In this document: piece after piece, positions 19,481-30,560 of the stretch
Layout of the letters: each line of letters opens with the position of its first letter
Numbering within the stretch: position 1 is the first letter of the stretch
Source of the DNA: Talinum fruticosum
Taxonomy: Eukaryota; Streptophyta; Magnoliopsida; Caryophyllales; Talinaceae
Assembly: GCA_021018815.1 (NCBI GenBank)
Contig: JAITYX010000058.1
Span: 1,753,001 to 1,817,000 of the forward strand
Length of the DNA: 64,000 nt
Direction of reading: 5' to 3'
The notes under the pieces: generated by a model
What the model was told of the DNA's origin: nothing
The model's input: only the letters and a program-made list of their open reading frames with translations
The model's database searches: none
Translations under genes and position numbers: made by a program

Positions 19481-22400
19481 TTGTGTTTTTCAGTTCCTTC
19501 TATCCCATCACCCCAACTTCTAATTTTTACAGTTTTCGTTTAGTTGATTCTACTTTAAGAAGTCACCTTCTTGTTTTAAATCGACCTAAACCTTCTAATT
19601 TTCACATAATTCTTTCTCTGTAGTCCCCTATACGGCGCTGTTGGATAAAAACCTTGAAGCAGAACGGAAGAGGAAGAAGAACTGCATTTGAACACTGTAA
19701 GTCTTGATTTTCGTCATCTTAATTTTCGTCATCGAATTGGGGATATGTATTTCCATGTTTCTTGATGATGTGGGGAATTTGAAAATTACAAGAACTGCAT
19801 TGGAGTGATATAACTCGATTTATAGTATTGATTTCCCGAGGTTGGTCTTCATAGCGTGAGTGAAATGAAACGGCTTGTGGCATATTATTTCCTGGAGGTT
19901 GATGTCTTTCCCATGTCTGAGACTCCTATGCTTAGCAGATTGTAGCATGTTAATCCCTAGAGTATCTTTAATTATGTACTGGGGCATTCTGTTTGTAAGA
20001 GTAAGAGAGACATTAGAATTGATCTGAATATGGTCATTGGTCAAAAAGAGAAAGTATGTTAGTATGGTTCTACTCTATTATCTTCCGTTTTTCGTATTAG
20101 TTGGATAGATTATGCCGCCAGGTGCACCAGCTCTGGTATCTGGTTTTATGGCTGGACATTTCATTTTCTTTCTTGTAACTTATTCAAAATTATAGGTATC
20201 ATCTTCATTATCAATTGTGCATTCTGTTTCCCTTTCGGTCATCACCGTCGGCTTTAATAGCTGTACCTATTCGAATCTCCTTTCCTTCCCTTACAAAAAC
20301 TCATAGATATGACTTAAAATTCTCCTTTTATCAATTTTGTTTTGTCCTATCATTTCCTTGATTGTTTAAACTATACCTTAATGACTATGAGTCCTTTTGT
20401 CCTTTTTACTTTTTCACTTTTACATACTTCTTTTGTGTATGAGTAACAAGTTGTCCCATCCGTTTTTCCTCTTTCCCACGAAATGGTGATATTGTTCCTA
20501 ATCTTTATCTTGTGATTAGAAATGTGTCATGTTATATTTTCCGTAGGTGTTGATTTTATGCATTCTGTGGAATCGTATACTCCACGACCATGAGTTATTC
20601 TAATAGCCCATGAGTAACTCATCATCTGAATCATTTCTAGGAATTGGAATTTCTTTAATAGTTACTGTGCCATCCTCTAATTATCATCAAGTGTCTACTG
20701 CATTCTAGGCTTTATGCTATAAAATGTGGTACCTTTGATGCATGGTACTTCAAGTGCCATATGTTGTAGATCAACTGTGCATTGAACTCGTATTATAACT
20801 GCAATTATCGGACCAGAACAAGACTTTTTGCTGTTTCCCAGTTCTTACCTTCGGCCTCCTTTTAGCAGATCACAAGTACTGAGAATATGTTGCTAGGTTC
20901 ATAAGTATGAGTTCCTTTGCATTGATGGGACAAGTCTTTACCTGGATGGTTTGCTTTAACTATTTGCCCCTATATGCTTTGCTGTGAGTATATTTCATCC
21001 AAGCTTATAGATAAACTTCGTCTTTGGTCATGCAAAAATTTATCTCATGCCATCACCATAAATCTTTTCCGCACTTAATCTTACCCCCCACCCGGAGGAA
21101 CAAAAGAAAGAAGTCCTGTCTGTTTTATCCAGGTCTCTCAAGTATTTGTGGGTTAATCAAAGCATTCAGTTCAGTATTTGTGGGTTGATCCAAGCATGCA
21201 GTGTATTGGAGTCAATTCTAAATTGCACTGTAGAATAGATCATCCTAATTTGGGCAGAGATCTTGCTTTCCATGTCAATATTCTATCATTATTGTTCAGT
21301 CATCTTCCTAGGGTATAAGAAGGGGTATATGCAAAATTGATGTTGTAGTCTGCTTATCATGCATATCATGAAATGTTCTGACATAAAATTAATGGGTTTT
21401 CTTGATTGGCCAAATAAATTATGAAGTACATACTTCACTTTCTTAGAAGGGCTAGGCTTTGGTTCATAGAAAAATAGTGTGTCATTTGCAAGTAACGGGC
21501 TTATAATTTGGGCTGCATCTATTCCTTTTGTTTCCATTGTCTATAGTCTTCTTACAATAGGGCACTACGGAATTTGTCACTCTTAAGATAAATTCTTTGA
21601 TCCATTTGTTCATTTCTCATGAACCCAAATCATTCTCAGAAATCACATGCTTTTTCCATATCTAATTTAGAGTAATCTAGGGACTTTCGCATTCTAAGTT
21701 TATTTTTACCCATTTGGAACAAGCACCTTGTATTGAATTGGTTATATTGCTTGACAATTGATCTTAATCTATATGTAATTTTGGCTATAATTTTATGTAT
21801 TGTATACCAGAGACTAATATCTACAATGACTACTGCCCTTGAGAATATTGAATTCTGGGATGAGTGAAATAAACAATGGTCTCTCTCTTTGAGAATTTCA
21901 CTTGTTCCGCCAAGTTGAAGATGTTAAAAGTTTCACTAGACTGTTGACCAGCCAGCTTTCTTATTTTTCTTAAATGAAATTCTATAAATGGCCTTTATCA
22001 CACCCAATTTGTAATAACATAGTGCGTTGAAGCAAAATTACATATCAAAAATTATCCTTCGACAACACACGCTCTTTGAGAGCTACTGCTGTGGCCCTTT
22101 TGATCCTTGATCGTTATCAAGCAGCGGCGTTTTTGGAACTTAATTGATGTTCATTTCTTGCCTAACATTTTCTACACAGAGTTCCCCATGTAAGTGCAGA
22201 ATGAGTGTCATTTACATGTTGTACCTGGGAGCCAGATTCTTTTCTAAAAGCAATCTGCAATTGCTAAATTAGCCCAATGAGCATGCGACATGCATTCTTT
22301 TATTCATCATCCCTCTTCTTCTACATGACACTATACGAGGCTAGCTTAGAGCCTGAACCTATATGACATCAGGAATTTTCCCAGTGAAACCATGTGGGTT

Positions 22401-22800
22401 CAATCTTTGGGGCCTCAAGTATCCTTGTGAATGAAATTTGTGGGAGTCTAAAGGCCTTGGGCCCATTATCCTTTGCCTACAATCCCAGGACTATATCCTT
22501 TTTTTTGGGGGGGTGCCCTACACACCCTCCCACTTTCCAAAAAGAAAAGGAAAAAGAAAAGTAAAAAGGTTGTATAACTAGACTTACAATTTTGTTTTGC
22601 ACATTTTGTATACATTTTGTATTTCCTTCATCTGGAAGAGTACATAAGTGGATTGGCTAACATGCAAGGCCAGCTATGATAAGATGAGTTCTGTTGTAGT
22701 AACTGTGGCTATTGCGTGTTCTGTGTGTTTTAACCTGGTGCTTTCTAGGCTCTTATCTATTGTGTTTATGGATACTCACTTTTGTTATTTGTTTTCTTGC
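19481..22800. other. Non-coding interior of CACTA, left part
   Basis: About 3.3 kb of intron-like AT-rich sequence without long frames. Short in-frame starts, such as one at 20112 (MPPGAPALVSG then a stop), do not extend. The segment 20884-21025 is duplicated at 22803-22937. Confidence 0.5.
20884..21025 (+). repeat. Direct repeat within CACTA, copy 1
   Basis: About 140 bp starting near GAGAATATG and containing AGGTTCATAAGTATGAGTT and TGCTTTGCTGTGAGTATAT. It is matched at about 90% by eye at 22803-22937. Confidence 0.75.
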
Positions 22801-22802
22801 AG

Positions 22803-22937
22803 AATATGCTGCTAGGTTCATAAGTATGAGTTCCTCTGTATAGATAGGACAAGTCTTTACCTAGATGGTTTGCTTTAACTATTTGCCGCTATATGCTTTG
22901 CTGTGAGTATATTTCATGCTAGCTTATAGATAAGCTT
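22803..22937 (+). repeat. Direct repeat within CACTA, copy 2
   Basis: Second copy of the segment at 20884-21025, in the same orientation. The two copies are about 1.9 kb apart, suggesting an internal duplication. Confidence 0.75.
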
Positions 22938-22939
22938 TG

Positions 22940-23555
22940 CCTTTTCAACACCATAATTTAGGAAAACACGTATGCCAAATCTTCCACAGTAGGCCTGAAA
23001 CTTGGCATGGACATAAAAGACACCTTCATCTTGATAGTAAGGAAGGTGTGAGACCCCTAGAGCACTTTTAAAATTAACAAGCTAAAAACAGAAAAATACC
23101 AAAAAATTAGAAACAACTGAAAATTAAGAACAACTTGACACCTCAATTAGCAAACTACTCAAGTAACTTCAATGAAATTTTAATGGCAATCTTCTCTTCC
23201 CATTTTGAGGGTGCTCAGCAAGTTGCATTGCTCGTTGGACTCTCCAAAAGTTTAAGCAGACTTTTCAGCAACATAGTTTAGGAAAACACTTGCACCAAAT
23301 CTTCCACAGATAAACTTGGCACGGACACAAAAGACACCTTGATCTTGATAGTGGGGAAGGTGTGAGACCCTTTGGGCACTTCTAAAATTAGCAAACTAAA
23401 AACAGAAAAATACAAAAACTTAGAAAAAACTGAAAATTAAAAACAACTTGACACCTCAATTAGCAAACTCCTCAAGTAAGTTACATGAAAATTTGGTGGC
23501 AATCTTCTCTTCCCATTTTGAGGGTGCTCCGCTAGTTGCATTGCTCCTTGGACTC
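22940..23555 (+). repeat. Tandem duplication of about 310 bp in CACTA
   Basis: Two head-to-tail units at about 22940-23260 and 23261-23555 share TTTAGGAAAACAC, CCAAATCTTCCACAG, GGAAGGTGTGAGACCC and TTGACACCTCAATTAGCAAAC. Copies differ at roughly one base in ten by eye. Confidence 0.8.
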
Positions 23556-23919
23556 AAGTAAACACACACACATACACACAATATCTCATTACGTCACAAC
23601 TTGATCGAAGAAACTTTCCCCCTTTCTTTGAGAGGGGAGTGGGGAGTTTTAGTTAGTAACGTTGTATATTTTGAACACTTATAATAACTAAATTAAATAC
23701 AAAAAAATAGAAAGAGGCAACAAACCCATATATTTAATTCTTAAGAAACTTTACAACTTATGTCTTTGTTTTTGGGTAATATATAGCTCAATTTATAATG
23801 AGGCTTGATTATATTTGGGTCAATTGAGTCAATTGTTTTTTATTTTACATCCCATTCTTTTTATATATATTTACACACATTTTTATATATAGTTTGTTAT
23901 TTGACGTATTCGTTTTGGC
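23556..23919. other. AT-rich CACTA interior, no gene seen
   Basis: Contains a short CA-rich microsatellite at about 23563-23580 and otherwise AT-rich sequence leading to the exon at 23935. Confidence 0.5.
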
Positions 23920-23934
23920 ATGTTTATTTGGTTT

Positions 23935-24086
23935 TTTAGCAAGCAATTGAAACCGAAAACCCATGTCAAAATCCCTCGCTCAAGCTTTAAAAGATGTGCT
24001 CTAGTGGAAGAGCAAGCGAAAAGAATCAAAATTGAGCAACAATATCAACAAATTGAAGAGAAACTTCATAAAATGGAGAAGCAACC
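23935..24086 (+). CDS. Small exon with coiled coil, CACTA-encoded candidate
   Basis: The frame reads KQLKPKTHVKIPRSSFKRC followed by a glutamate/lysine/glutamine-rich helix (QAKRIKIEQQYQQIEEKLHK) and ends at a plausible donor (CCGG/GTGAGATC). Codon use and charge resemble the C-terminal tail of CACTA TnpA or Ptta/En/Spm-type proteins, which often end in a coiled coil. The frame does not join cleanly to the next exon at 25149. It could also be a captured host exon. Identity rests on context. Confidence 0.35.
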
Positions 24087-25148
24087 GGGTGAGATCATGA
24101 ATTCACGAATTTGGTGGAACTGAAATGTCACGTACTTTTTTGTGCCTTTTTCTTCTATTTAAAGGGTGGGGGTTGGGGTAAGATAGCCACATATCTATTT
24201 ATCAAGTATGAGAAATTAGATTCTCTTTGTTGAGCTTTTGAAGCGGTGAAAGCTTAAGGCATACAAGTAGAAGCTATATATAGATTCAGTTGATGAGTAA
24301 TAGATTCTCATATTTGGATATGCATAATTGCTCAAAACTTAAATATTTATAGCTTTTGAAGCGGTGAAAGCTCACTGATGTACAAAATGATATATTTATA
24401 GCTCACTAGTGTGCAAACTGAGATATGTGTTATTTGTTGCATTACTTGTCTATTTGTTTGAAAACAGGTGAGATATGTGTTATTTGCTGTGGTACCTGAC
24501 TATTTGTTTGAAGTTCCTTGGTCTGATGGTGCTCATGAATTGGTATTTAGAAATGTTGATTCATGTATTTGTTGAGGGCTAAGACACAATGGGTTCAATG
24601 CTTTCGACCACTTTAGATTTGAATTTATTTTAATTAGGTCTACTAGCATTCCAAACTAACAGCCAATCATATTAAATAGGGGCAAACTTAAGTTATAGCT
24701 TACTGATTTATATGCTAATCATAGTCTTATAAAGACATTCTTCCACAAACTCTTGAATAGGGGCATGTCCTTGCTAAAGTTGTAGATGACCAAAAATAAT
24801 ACAATTGCCTCATTCTAATTCTTCTTAGGTCTTTCTCTCCGTCTCTTATGTTATAAAATGTTAGCCTTTTCACTCCTCAATGGTGCATTAGCTACCTCCT
24901 CTTTGCAAGTCCGAACCATCTTAACATTGCTTCTTGAATCTTTAATGAAGTTCAATTTCCTTGTATTGTTATGTGGTAGTGTACATATATGGTCATTTAG
25001 GACTAGTTTATTTTGTTTCTAACTTGCTGCTGTTGCGGACTCCTTTCTCTACTTCATCTATTTGCTCTAATTATTCATTTTCAAAGCTTAATAATTCACT
25101 TTGCTAGCATGCATAGATCTTATTAATTCAATTTGTTATTTTTAGGGA
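24087..25148. other. Probable intron in CACTA interior
   Basis: About 1 kb of AT-rich sequence between two exon-like pieces. It holds local duplications: GCTTTTGAAGCGGTGAAAGC at 24233 and 24352, and GAGATATGTGTTATTTG..CTATTTGTTTGAA at about 24420 and 24471. It ends in TATTTTTAG before 25145. Confidence 0.4.
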
Positions 25149-25333
25149 ATGTATGATGATCATTTCACTTCACTTAAGGATGATGACGTTGAGGATGAGG
25201 CTGAAGTGACAATCCAAACAACCATGAATATGATGAAGATAATCCCCAAGAAGATGAAAATGGTGAACATGATGAAGATAATCCCCAAGAAGATGAAAAT
25301 GGTGAACAAGATGACAACTTCGGCATATAATGA
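25145..25333 (+). CDS. Acidic last-exon candidate with 39-bp tandem repeat
   Basis: After an AG acceptor the sequence encodes MYDDHFTSLKDDDVEDEAEV. A one-base shift then gives the more natural acidic frame, with two repeats of DEDNPQEDENGEH and a stop after DDNFGI. The repeat unit is 39 bp, at 25230-25268 and 25269-25307. The highly acidic tail suggests a C-terminal exon of the CACTA gene. A polyadenylation-type AT-rich region follows. No enzymatic domain is present. Confidence 0.4.
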
Positions 25334-26032
25334 CTTCCTTAATTAATATGGATTAACTATTAATTATTAGTTTTTAGTTTGACTTAGTAAAAGTATTTGT
25401 ACATACTAATTATAATGAATTGAATACTGAGTTCAACTTTTTAGCACATACTAATTGTAATGAATTGAATATTTGAACTTTTTTATATATAGAGAATGAG
25501 TTTTGTTTTATTTTGCTCATGTTAGGGTATGTTAATATGTGAATTGTAATTCAATAGGGGATAATGAGATAATTGCAAGTAGGATTATTATCGACAAATA
25601 ATCTTTGCAAAGAAAATTTGTTATTGGCAGTAAAATATTTTCACTAACGGATATTTAATATTGGAAATGAGTAGTTGTTAGAAACATTTGCTATTGGTGG
25701 GAAATATTTTCACCAACAAATATTTAAATGTTGGGAAACAAGTAACCTCTAGAAACACAACTCCAATCGATATTTTTGTTGGTAAACATGCATTAATTGC
25801 AACAGTCACCATATGTTGGTGAAAGTCTTACATTGCCAACATAACGTATCCGTGAGTATTAGCATGCAATTCCAACGAAGATTTTATCTGTCGCTAAAAC
25901 TTTTACCATTAAGTTTTTCACCAACAGTTTAGTGACGAGATAATTATCTCGTTGGTAAAAATCTTTACCAACATTTACACGGTCTATACCAACAGGTATG
26001 GCTATGTTGGTAAAAGTCACTTTTTTGTAGTG
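25334..26032 (-). repeat. Right subterminal and terminal repeats of the CACTA element
   Basis: From about 25580 the sequence is filled with short motifs such as TTGTTGGTAAA, ACCAACAAATATT and CACCAACAG in both orientations, ending ACTTTTTTGTAGTG. It mirrors the left end. Confidence 0.75.
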
Positions 26033-26960
26033 ATAATCTTTTCGCTCTTACGTTCGGATAAGAAAAGAACCTAGAGGGGGATTCGGCCTCAGCACTATCA
26101 CGAGTCATGTTGCACCCGCAGCTCGATCCATCCAAGTTCATCGCCGACGTTGATAATTAAGGCTCCAAGCACATCACTTGGATTGACACTAAGGAGGGCC
26201 AAGAATTCGCCATCGCCTTAGGAGTGCATCCCCTTCCCGAGTCTAGTGCTAGGGCTTTTTCTTCTATTATTCCTTTTCCTAATTCTCGTTTCTAGTTCTC
26301 GTATCTTCTATTTATGAGTTTGATGTACTCATATCTTCTTTCAATAAAATGAACCTTTCCGCTTACTCTTTGCCTCCTCTTGCTTTTAATTGTTTTGCCT
26401 CTAATGATGAACAAGAAATCCCTAAAGAACTAATAAAAGATATGGAAGATCATGAAAATCGCTATCAATAATGGAGGAAACAATAATAATTAATCTAGGA
26501 TCGGTGGATCAACCTCAAGAGGTCAAGATCAGGAAAACGCTGGATCTAAAAAGAAGAAGCAATTCACTTCGCTCCCGACACAGTTCATAGATGTCTTTGC
26601 ATGGTCCTACAAAGACATGCAGGGGATAGATGCAAGTATAGCGGAACACAAAATTTCACTTTTACGAAGATGCTAAGCCTCGTGAAGCGTAAACAGAGAA
26701 GGATGAAACCCGAGTGGGCATTAAAGATTAAGGGAGAAGTTCAAAAAAGTAAGAGGTTGGGTTTATCAAGGTAGTTCACTATGGTCAGTGGGTAGCAAAT
26801 ATAGTACAGGAACCAAAGAAGGATGGCAGGCTCCACATGTGTGTCGACTTAAGAGATCTAAACAAGGCAAGCCCTAAGGACAATTTCCCATTGCCCCATA
26901 TCGACGTACTTATAGATTACACAGAGGTTCATGCTTTGCTTTCGTTCATGGATGGTTACT
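26033..26960 (+). pseudogene. pol: G1 reverse transcriptase, N-terminal part
   Basis: Recognisable Tat RT pieces are HPQLDPSKFIADVDN, TQFIDVFAWSYKDMQGID and EHKISLL, then the conserved WVANIVQEPKKDG with MCVDLRDLNKASPKDNFPLPH and ending LLSFMDGYS. The frame breaks several times between 26150 and 26780. The catalytic YxDD region is absent: the sequence stops at the G2a LTR, and the downstream G1 body resumes only at RNase H (42310). RT would have copied the G1 RNA. Confidence 0.85.
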
Positions 26961-27522
26961 CGTAACACCCCAAAACACCCCTAGGAGTATTACATCGCCG
27001 AGTTCCTTAAAGGAACCTCCAAGGCTCTTTTTGGTGTCGGTTTGGCTGTGTAGACTCAATTTAAGGATAATAAAGGTGGTTTTCCAAAAGGATCCGAGAT
27101 TTTCCTAAAATTTCGGCAGAGTTCTGTTTGTAATGTGGACTATCCCATAGGCTTAAAGCCTTAAAATCCTGCATAAAAAGCATAATATAACTCAACGACC
27201 CACACGCTCGGAGTATACAACCCAACGGCCACACGCGGAGTCCAACCAATCATGCTATAAAACTTAAAACAATCTAAATGGTTTACGGTACATCGGGTAC
27301 AACTATATGAACTAAATTACAAATACAACATTTAGAATCGTAACAATGCATGTCAGTTCCTTGAGTCGCTCTAGCACTTAGCAGTCAACAAGGGTCCGGA
27401 TTGAGCTACACGTAGATCCTACCTTCCGATAATGTACCTGCACACTCGGGGTGGAAAGGGGGCAATTTGTGGGGGTGAGCAATAAACCACAGGCTCACCG
27501 GAGTCTTATACCCTTAAAATGG
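26961..27522 (+). repeat. G2a: truncated TGTAACACC-type gypsy LTR
   Basis: It begins CGTAACACCCCAAAACACC (first T changed to C) and matches the first 565 bp of solo LTR G2b at 44696. The TGTAACACCCC start is typical of Tekay/del chromovirus LTRs. It inserted in the RT of G1 and is cut at about 27522, where SIRE C begins after a 15-bp filler. Confidence 0.82.
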
Positions 27523-27537
27523 AATTTGTGGGGGTGA
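27523..27537 (+). other. 15-bp templated filler at the G2a/SIRE C junction
   Basis: AATTTGTGGGGGTGA at the junction is an exact copy of 27465-27479, about 58 bp upstream. The other G2 copy has it only once (about 45191). Filler copied from nearby is a sign of end-joining repair. Confidence 0.65.
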
Positions 27538-27689
27538 TCCTACCTTCTAATTTTCTATCTATTATCCCCCTTGCCTTTCAAAGCAAAAACAAAAAATATG
27601 GGAAGAATACAACAAGAAGTACATGATGTCTGGACAAAAAAATAAAACACTCGTAAATAAAAGACTAAGAAATTATGGAGGGGATGGGT

Positions 27690-29291
27690 TTGTCCGAGTT
27701 GAGGAGGAAGGATGAGTGGATCGCCAGCAGCGATAAGATCTTGACGATGTGCTTGAGCGTGGCAAAGGGAGGACAGGGATCTCTGGCAAAGGCTTAGTTC
27801 CGAGTGGTCGGCCCGTAACTAGTTCGTCCGGAGGCTTGTTCCGAACGACTGGAGGGGTGTGCTCGGAGTTGATCGGCTTCGACTGTCCTTGTTCGACAAG
27901 GTCTTCGACCCACTCGAGCTGCCGTCCGAGCCGATCACTCTGGTTGAGCTTTAGGAGCACTTGGACCCTCAGCTGTCGCTCCTTGTCCTTCTTGGTCTTC
28001 CTGGACTTCGGCTCACCGAGGCTCGAAAGAGCTGCATCGGCCGCGGGCTCTTACGCTTCTTCTCGATCTTCTTCTTCACCCTCTCCTCTGTCCGAGGAGG
28101 ACTTGGCGAGGTTCGAGGATTCCTCGAAGTGTCCGAGTCTTCTTGATCCTGAGCTGCTTTGGATCGTCTCTCCTGAAGAAGCTCTATCGGCTCCCTCTCG
28201 CTCCTTCACTAGAGCCTTCATCTCGAGGAGCACGTCCTGTTGCTCTTGGAGTTGAGATTGGGCGGTTTTCGGTTGATGGTCATAGGTCGAAAGACAATCT
28301 TGAATGACCGGAGGAGGTCCTTGAGTTCCAAGGCCATAGAGGAGATTTTGTCCATGAAAGTCGTGGACAAAATGGAAGAGAGTGTTTTAGAAGCACCTGA
28401 GGTGGAAGCACCACCAGGTGGAGCAGGAAGCGAAAGAGGGGCATCTTTCCGAGTCCGAGGTGGAGAAGGTGGCCTCGGCTCCGAGCTTTGAACCTAGACA
28501 CCAGGTTCGGTTTCTCGATATCCGTACCCCGAAGTTCCTTTTTGCCCACTGCAATGGCAGCCTCGAAGCTGCGGTCGGATATGAGGGAAGAAGAACCTTG
28601 AATTGTTTGAATATAAGGGTGAGAAGAGCACCGAAGGGAAGAGGGGTGTTCTTCTTGGTCCGAGATTGAGCTGGCACAGCTGCCATTTGCTCAATGATAG
28701 CAGGAAAGAGGTCTACTTCGTAGCCCTCTAGAATGTCAAAAAATGCTTTGAGGTGCTTGGAGTTGGGGTTCTCCTTGCTAGAGTGCTGTGAGAAGAAAGT
28801 TCTCATCGAGCAAGAAACACAGAAGGTGTGCTTTTGACTTTAGCTGAGTCACAAAAAGTTTTTCATGACCCAGGAAACTCTTTTGCATACTTTTCAAAGA
28901 AGTCGTCAGTGACCTCATTGAAAGGAATAGGGTTGCTATTCAAGAAGAAGGAAGAGACCTTGAACAGACGATGGAGGAGGGAAGTATTAATGCGAACAGT
29001 TATGTTCCGGACCCTGGAGGTGAGAATACCTTCGAGCTGGAAAGATGAGTGTAAAACTCATAAACGAATTCAGGATAGATGAACTCGCTGAAGCAAAGAA
29101 AGTTATAAACCCCGGTCGATTGTATGTGAGGCAACCATGAAAATTTGGTGGTTGGAAAGAATTTATCATCCAGCGCAAGGTGCTTGGGTGACAAGGGGTT
29201 TAGAATTTGAGGGGCCTTCTTGGCTCTTAGTGCGAGGTTTCTTAGTGGCGGAACCAAGAAAGTCGGGGTGAGAACCTCTTTTCGGCATTTT
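27690..29291 (-). pseudogene. SIRE C extra 3' ORF, plant transposon protein-like
   Basis: It starts with ATG at 29291-29289 (MPKRGSHPDFLGSATKKPRT). A globular region follows, with LALDDKFFPTTKFSWL, GVYNFLCFSEFIYPEFVYEFYTHL and, after shifts, NSKHLKAFFDILEGYEVDLFPAI and TPLPFGALLTLIFKQF. These resemble the putative plant transposon protein family (PF20167-like): a W..L-type start, YPELVREFYANL block and LPFG.L motif. An acidic, serine-rich C-terminal half follows. SIRE elements are known to carry a third ORF here, often called env-like. There is no signal peptide or membrane segment that I can see. Function unknown. At least four frame breaks. Confidence 0.65.
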
Positions 29292-29904
29292 GGTGAGAAA
29301 AGAGAGAGGATAAACTTGAGAGAGAGTAGAAGAGAAATGAGTTTTAAAGCGACGTAGCTTACTTGAGATGATCTTCACAAAGCTTGAGAGCACCGGGTGT
29401 CGCTTTAATCACAGAGCGCTTGTTCATGAGAAATTTGATTGAGAGAGAGAGAGAGAGAGATAGTTCGCGAGGAGTAAAGTAAAGAAATGAAGGAAAATAG
29501 GCGCTATTTATAAGAAAATAAACGACCTTCAATATCCGTTCGACTCAGCTCTTTCAGCGAGTCACTTCGACCGGTGTGACGGTTCTTTCCTCAACGGTTA
29601 GAATTCCAGCAGTTTGTCTCTCAACGGCTAGTTGTCTCAACAGGCCGCGTAAGAGAGAAGAAGAAAAAAAATTGAAAACAAATTCGAAATTCTCCACTTA
29701 TCTAGAGATGATTTCGAAATTTGATGTCCATTTTTCTCAAAGTTTGAGTTCGACTCAGCTCGATTTACGAGTGACTCGAAACTAGAAATAAATAATAACT
29801 ATCGGCTCGAGTATCACTAAGTCAACTGAACTAATTGTTATTGATGAATTGTAAACATAGAACACACAATCATGCAAAGAGGTTTTCACATAGAAAACAC
29901 ATAA
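29292..29904 (-). other. SIRE C spacer between RNase H and extra ORF
   Basis: About 600 bp without coding signal. A GA microsatellite lies at about 29433-29460. A TATAAATAG-like motif (complement at about 29506-29514, CTATTTATAAG) could be an internal promoter or chance. The part near 29570 matches the point where copy B was deleted. Confidence 0.5.
29433..29460. repeat. GA microsatellite
   Basis: About eleven GA repeats (GAGAGA..GATAG) just outside the start of the extra ORF of copy C. Confidence 0.85.
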
Positions 29905-30560
29905 TTATGCATTTAACATACCAAGCTCATTCCTAATGAAGCAAAACTTATCCTCACTAAGTGGTTTAGTCAAGATATCAGCTAATCGACGATTTGTAGG
30001 AATGAATTCGAGTTCAATATCACCTTTCTCAGAATGGTCTCTTAAGAAATGATATCTGACCTCAATATGTTTCATCTTTGAGTGCTTGAACTGGATTTTT
30101 GGTGATGCTGATTGCACTCGATTATCACACTTGATTAGAACTGATTTGAAAGAGAGTCCCGGATCTTTCAAGTGTTGTTTTATCCATAAGATCCGAGCAC
30201 AACATGCTCCAGCTGCAATATACTCAGCTTCGGCAGTTGATAGAGCTACTGAATTTTGCTTCTTTGAGTGCCAACATATTAAGGATTGACCCAGAAATTG
30301 GCACGCCCCTGAAGTGCTCTTTTTATCAACTTTGTATCTAGTGTAATCAGCATCCGAGTATCCGAGTGAGAGTCGGTTCCGAGTCTCCGGAGTACCATAG
30401 ACCTAAATTCCGAGTCCTTGCAAGATATCTGAATATTCTCTTCACCGCAGTGAGATGTGATTCTTTTGGATTAGCTTGGAATCTTGCCCATAGACAGACA
30501 CTAAACATTATATCTGGTCTACTGGAAGTAAGATATAGCAAAGATCCAATCATACTTCGA
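29905..30560 (-). pseudogene. pol: SIRE C RNase H and connection domain
   Basis: The frame 29905-30171 holds SVLIKCDNRVQSAS, HIEVRYHFLRDHSEKGDI, LEFIPTNRRLADILTKPL and the terminal FIRNELGMLNA. The frame 30347-30553 holds IGSLLYLTSSRPDIMFSV, FQANPKESHLTAVKRI and LGLWYSGDSEP from the RT-RNase H connection. The acidic catalytic residues lie in broken segments between them. The RNase domain removes RNA from hybrids. Confidence 0.85.

Larger units (their letters stand above)
17866..26032. mobile_element. CACTA (En/Spm-type) DNA transposon, apparently non-autonomous
   Basis: The ends are CACTACAAAAAAGT at 17866 and ACTTTTTTGTAGTG ending at 26032, perfect CACTA termini. Both subterminal regions contain many short copies of a CCAACA/TGTTGG-containing motif in both orientations, as expected for transposase-binding subterminal repeats. 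The 8.2-kb interior shows no recognisable TNP2 transposase domain. It holds a 5'-exon-like CT-rich region, two small coding exons and long non-coding stretches. The flanking triplets are CTA (17863-17865) and ATA (26033-26035), so a 3-bp duplication is only partly matched. It splits G1 between protease and RT. Confidence 0.88.

Noticed and set aside
20112..20192. Possible start codon with MPPGAPALVSG inside CACTA
   Set aside because: It ends after fewer than 30 codons and has no supported splice partner; insufficient for a gene call.
27749..28255. 168-codon plus-strand open frame
   Set aside because: It lies antisense to the SIRE C extra ORF; its serine/leucine-rich translation is the complement of an acidic coding stretch that matches copy E.
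28387..28806. 139-codon minus-strand frame as a separate gene
   Set aside because: It is a frame-broken part of the SIRE C extra ORF and is included there.
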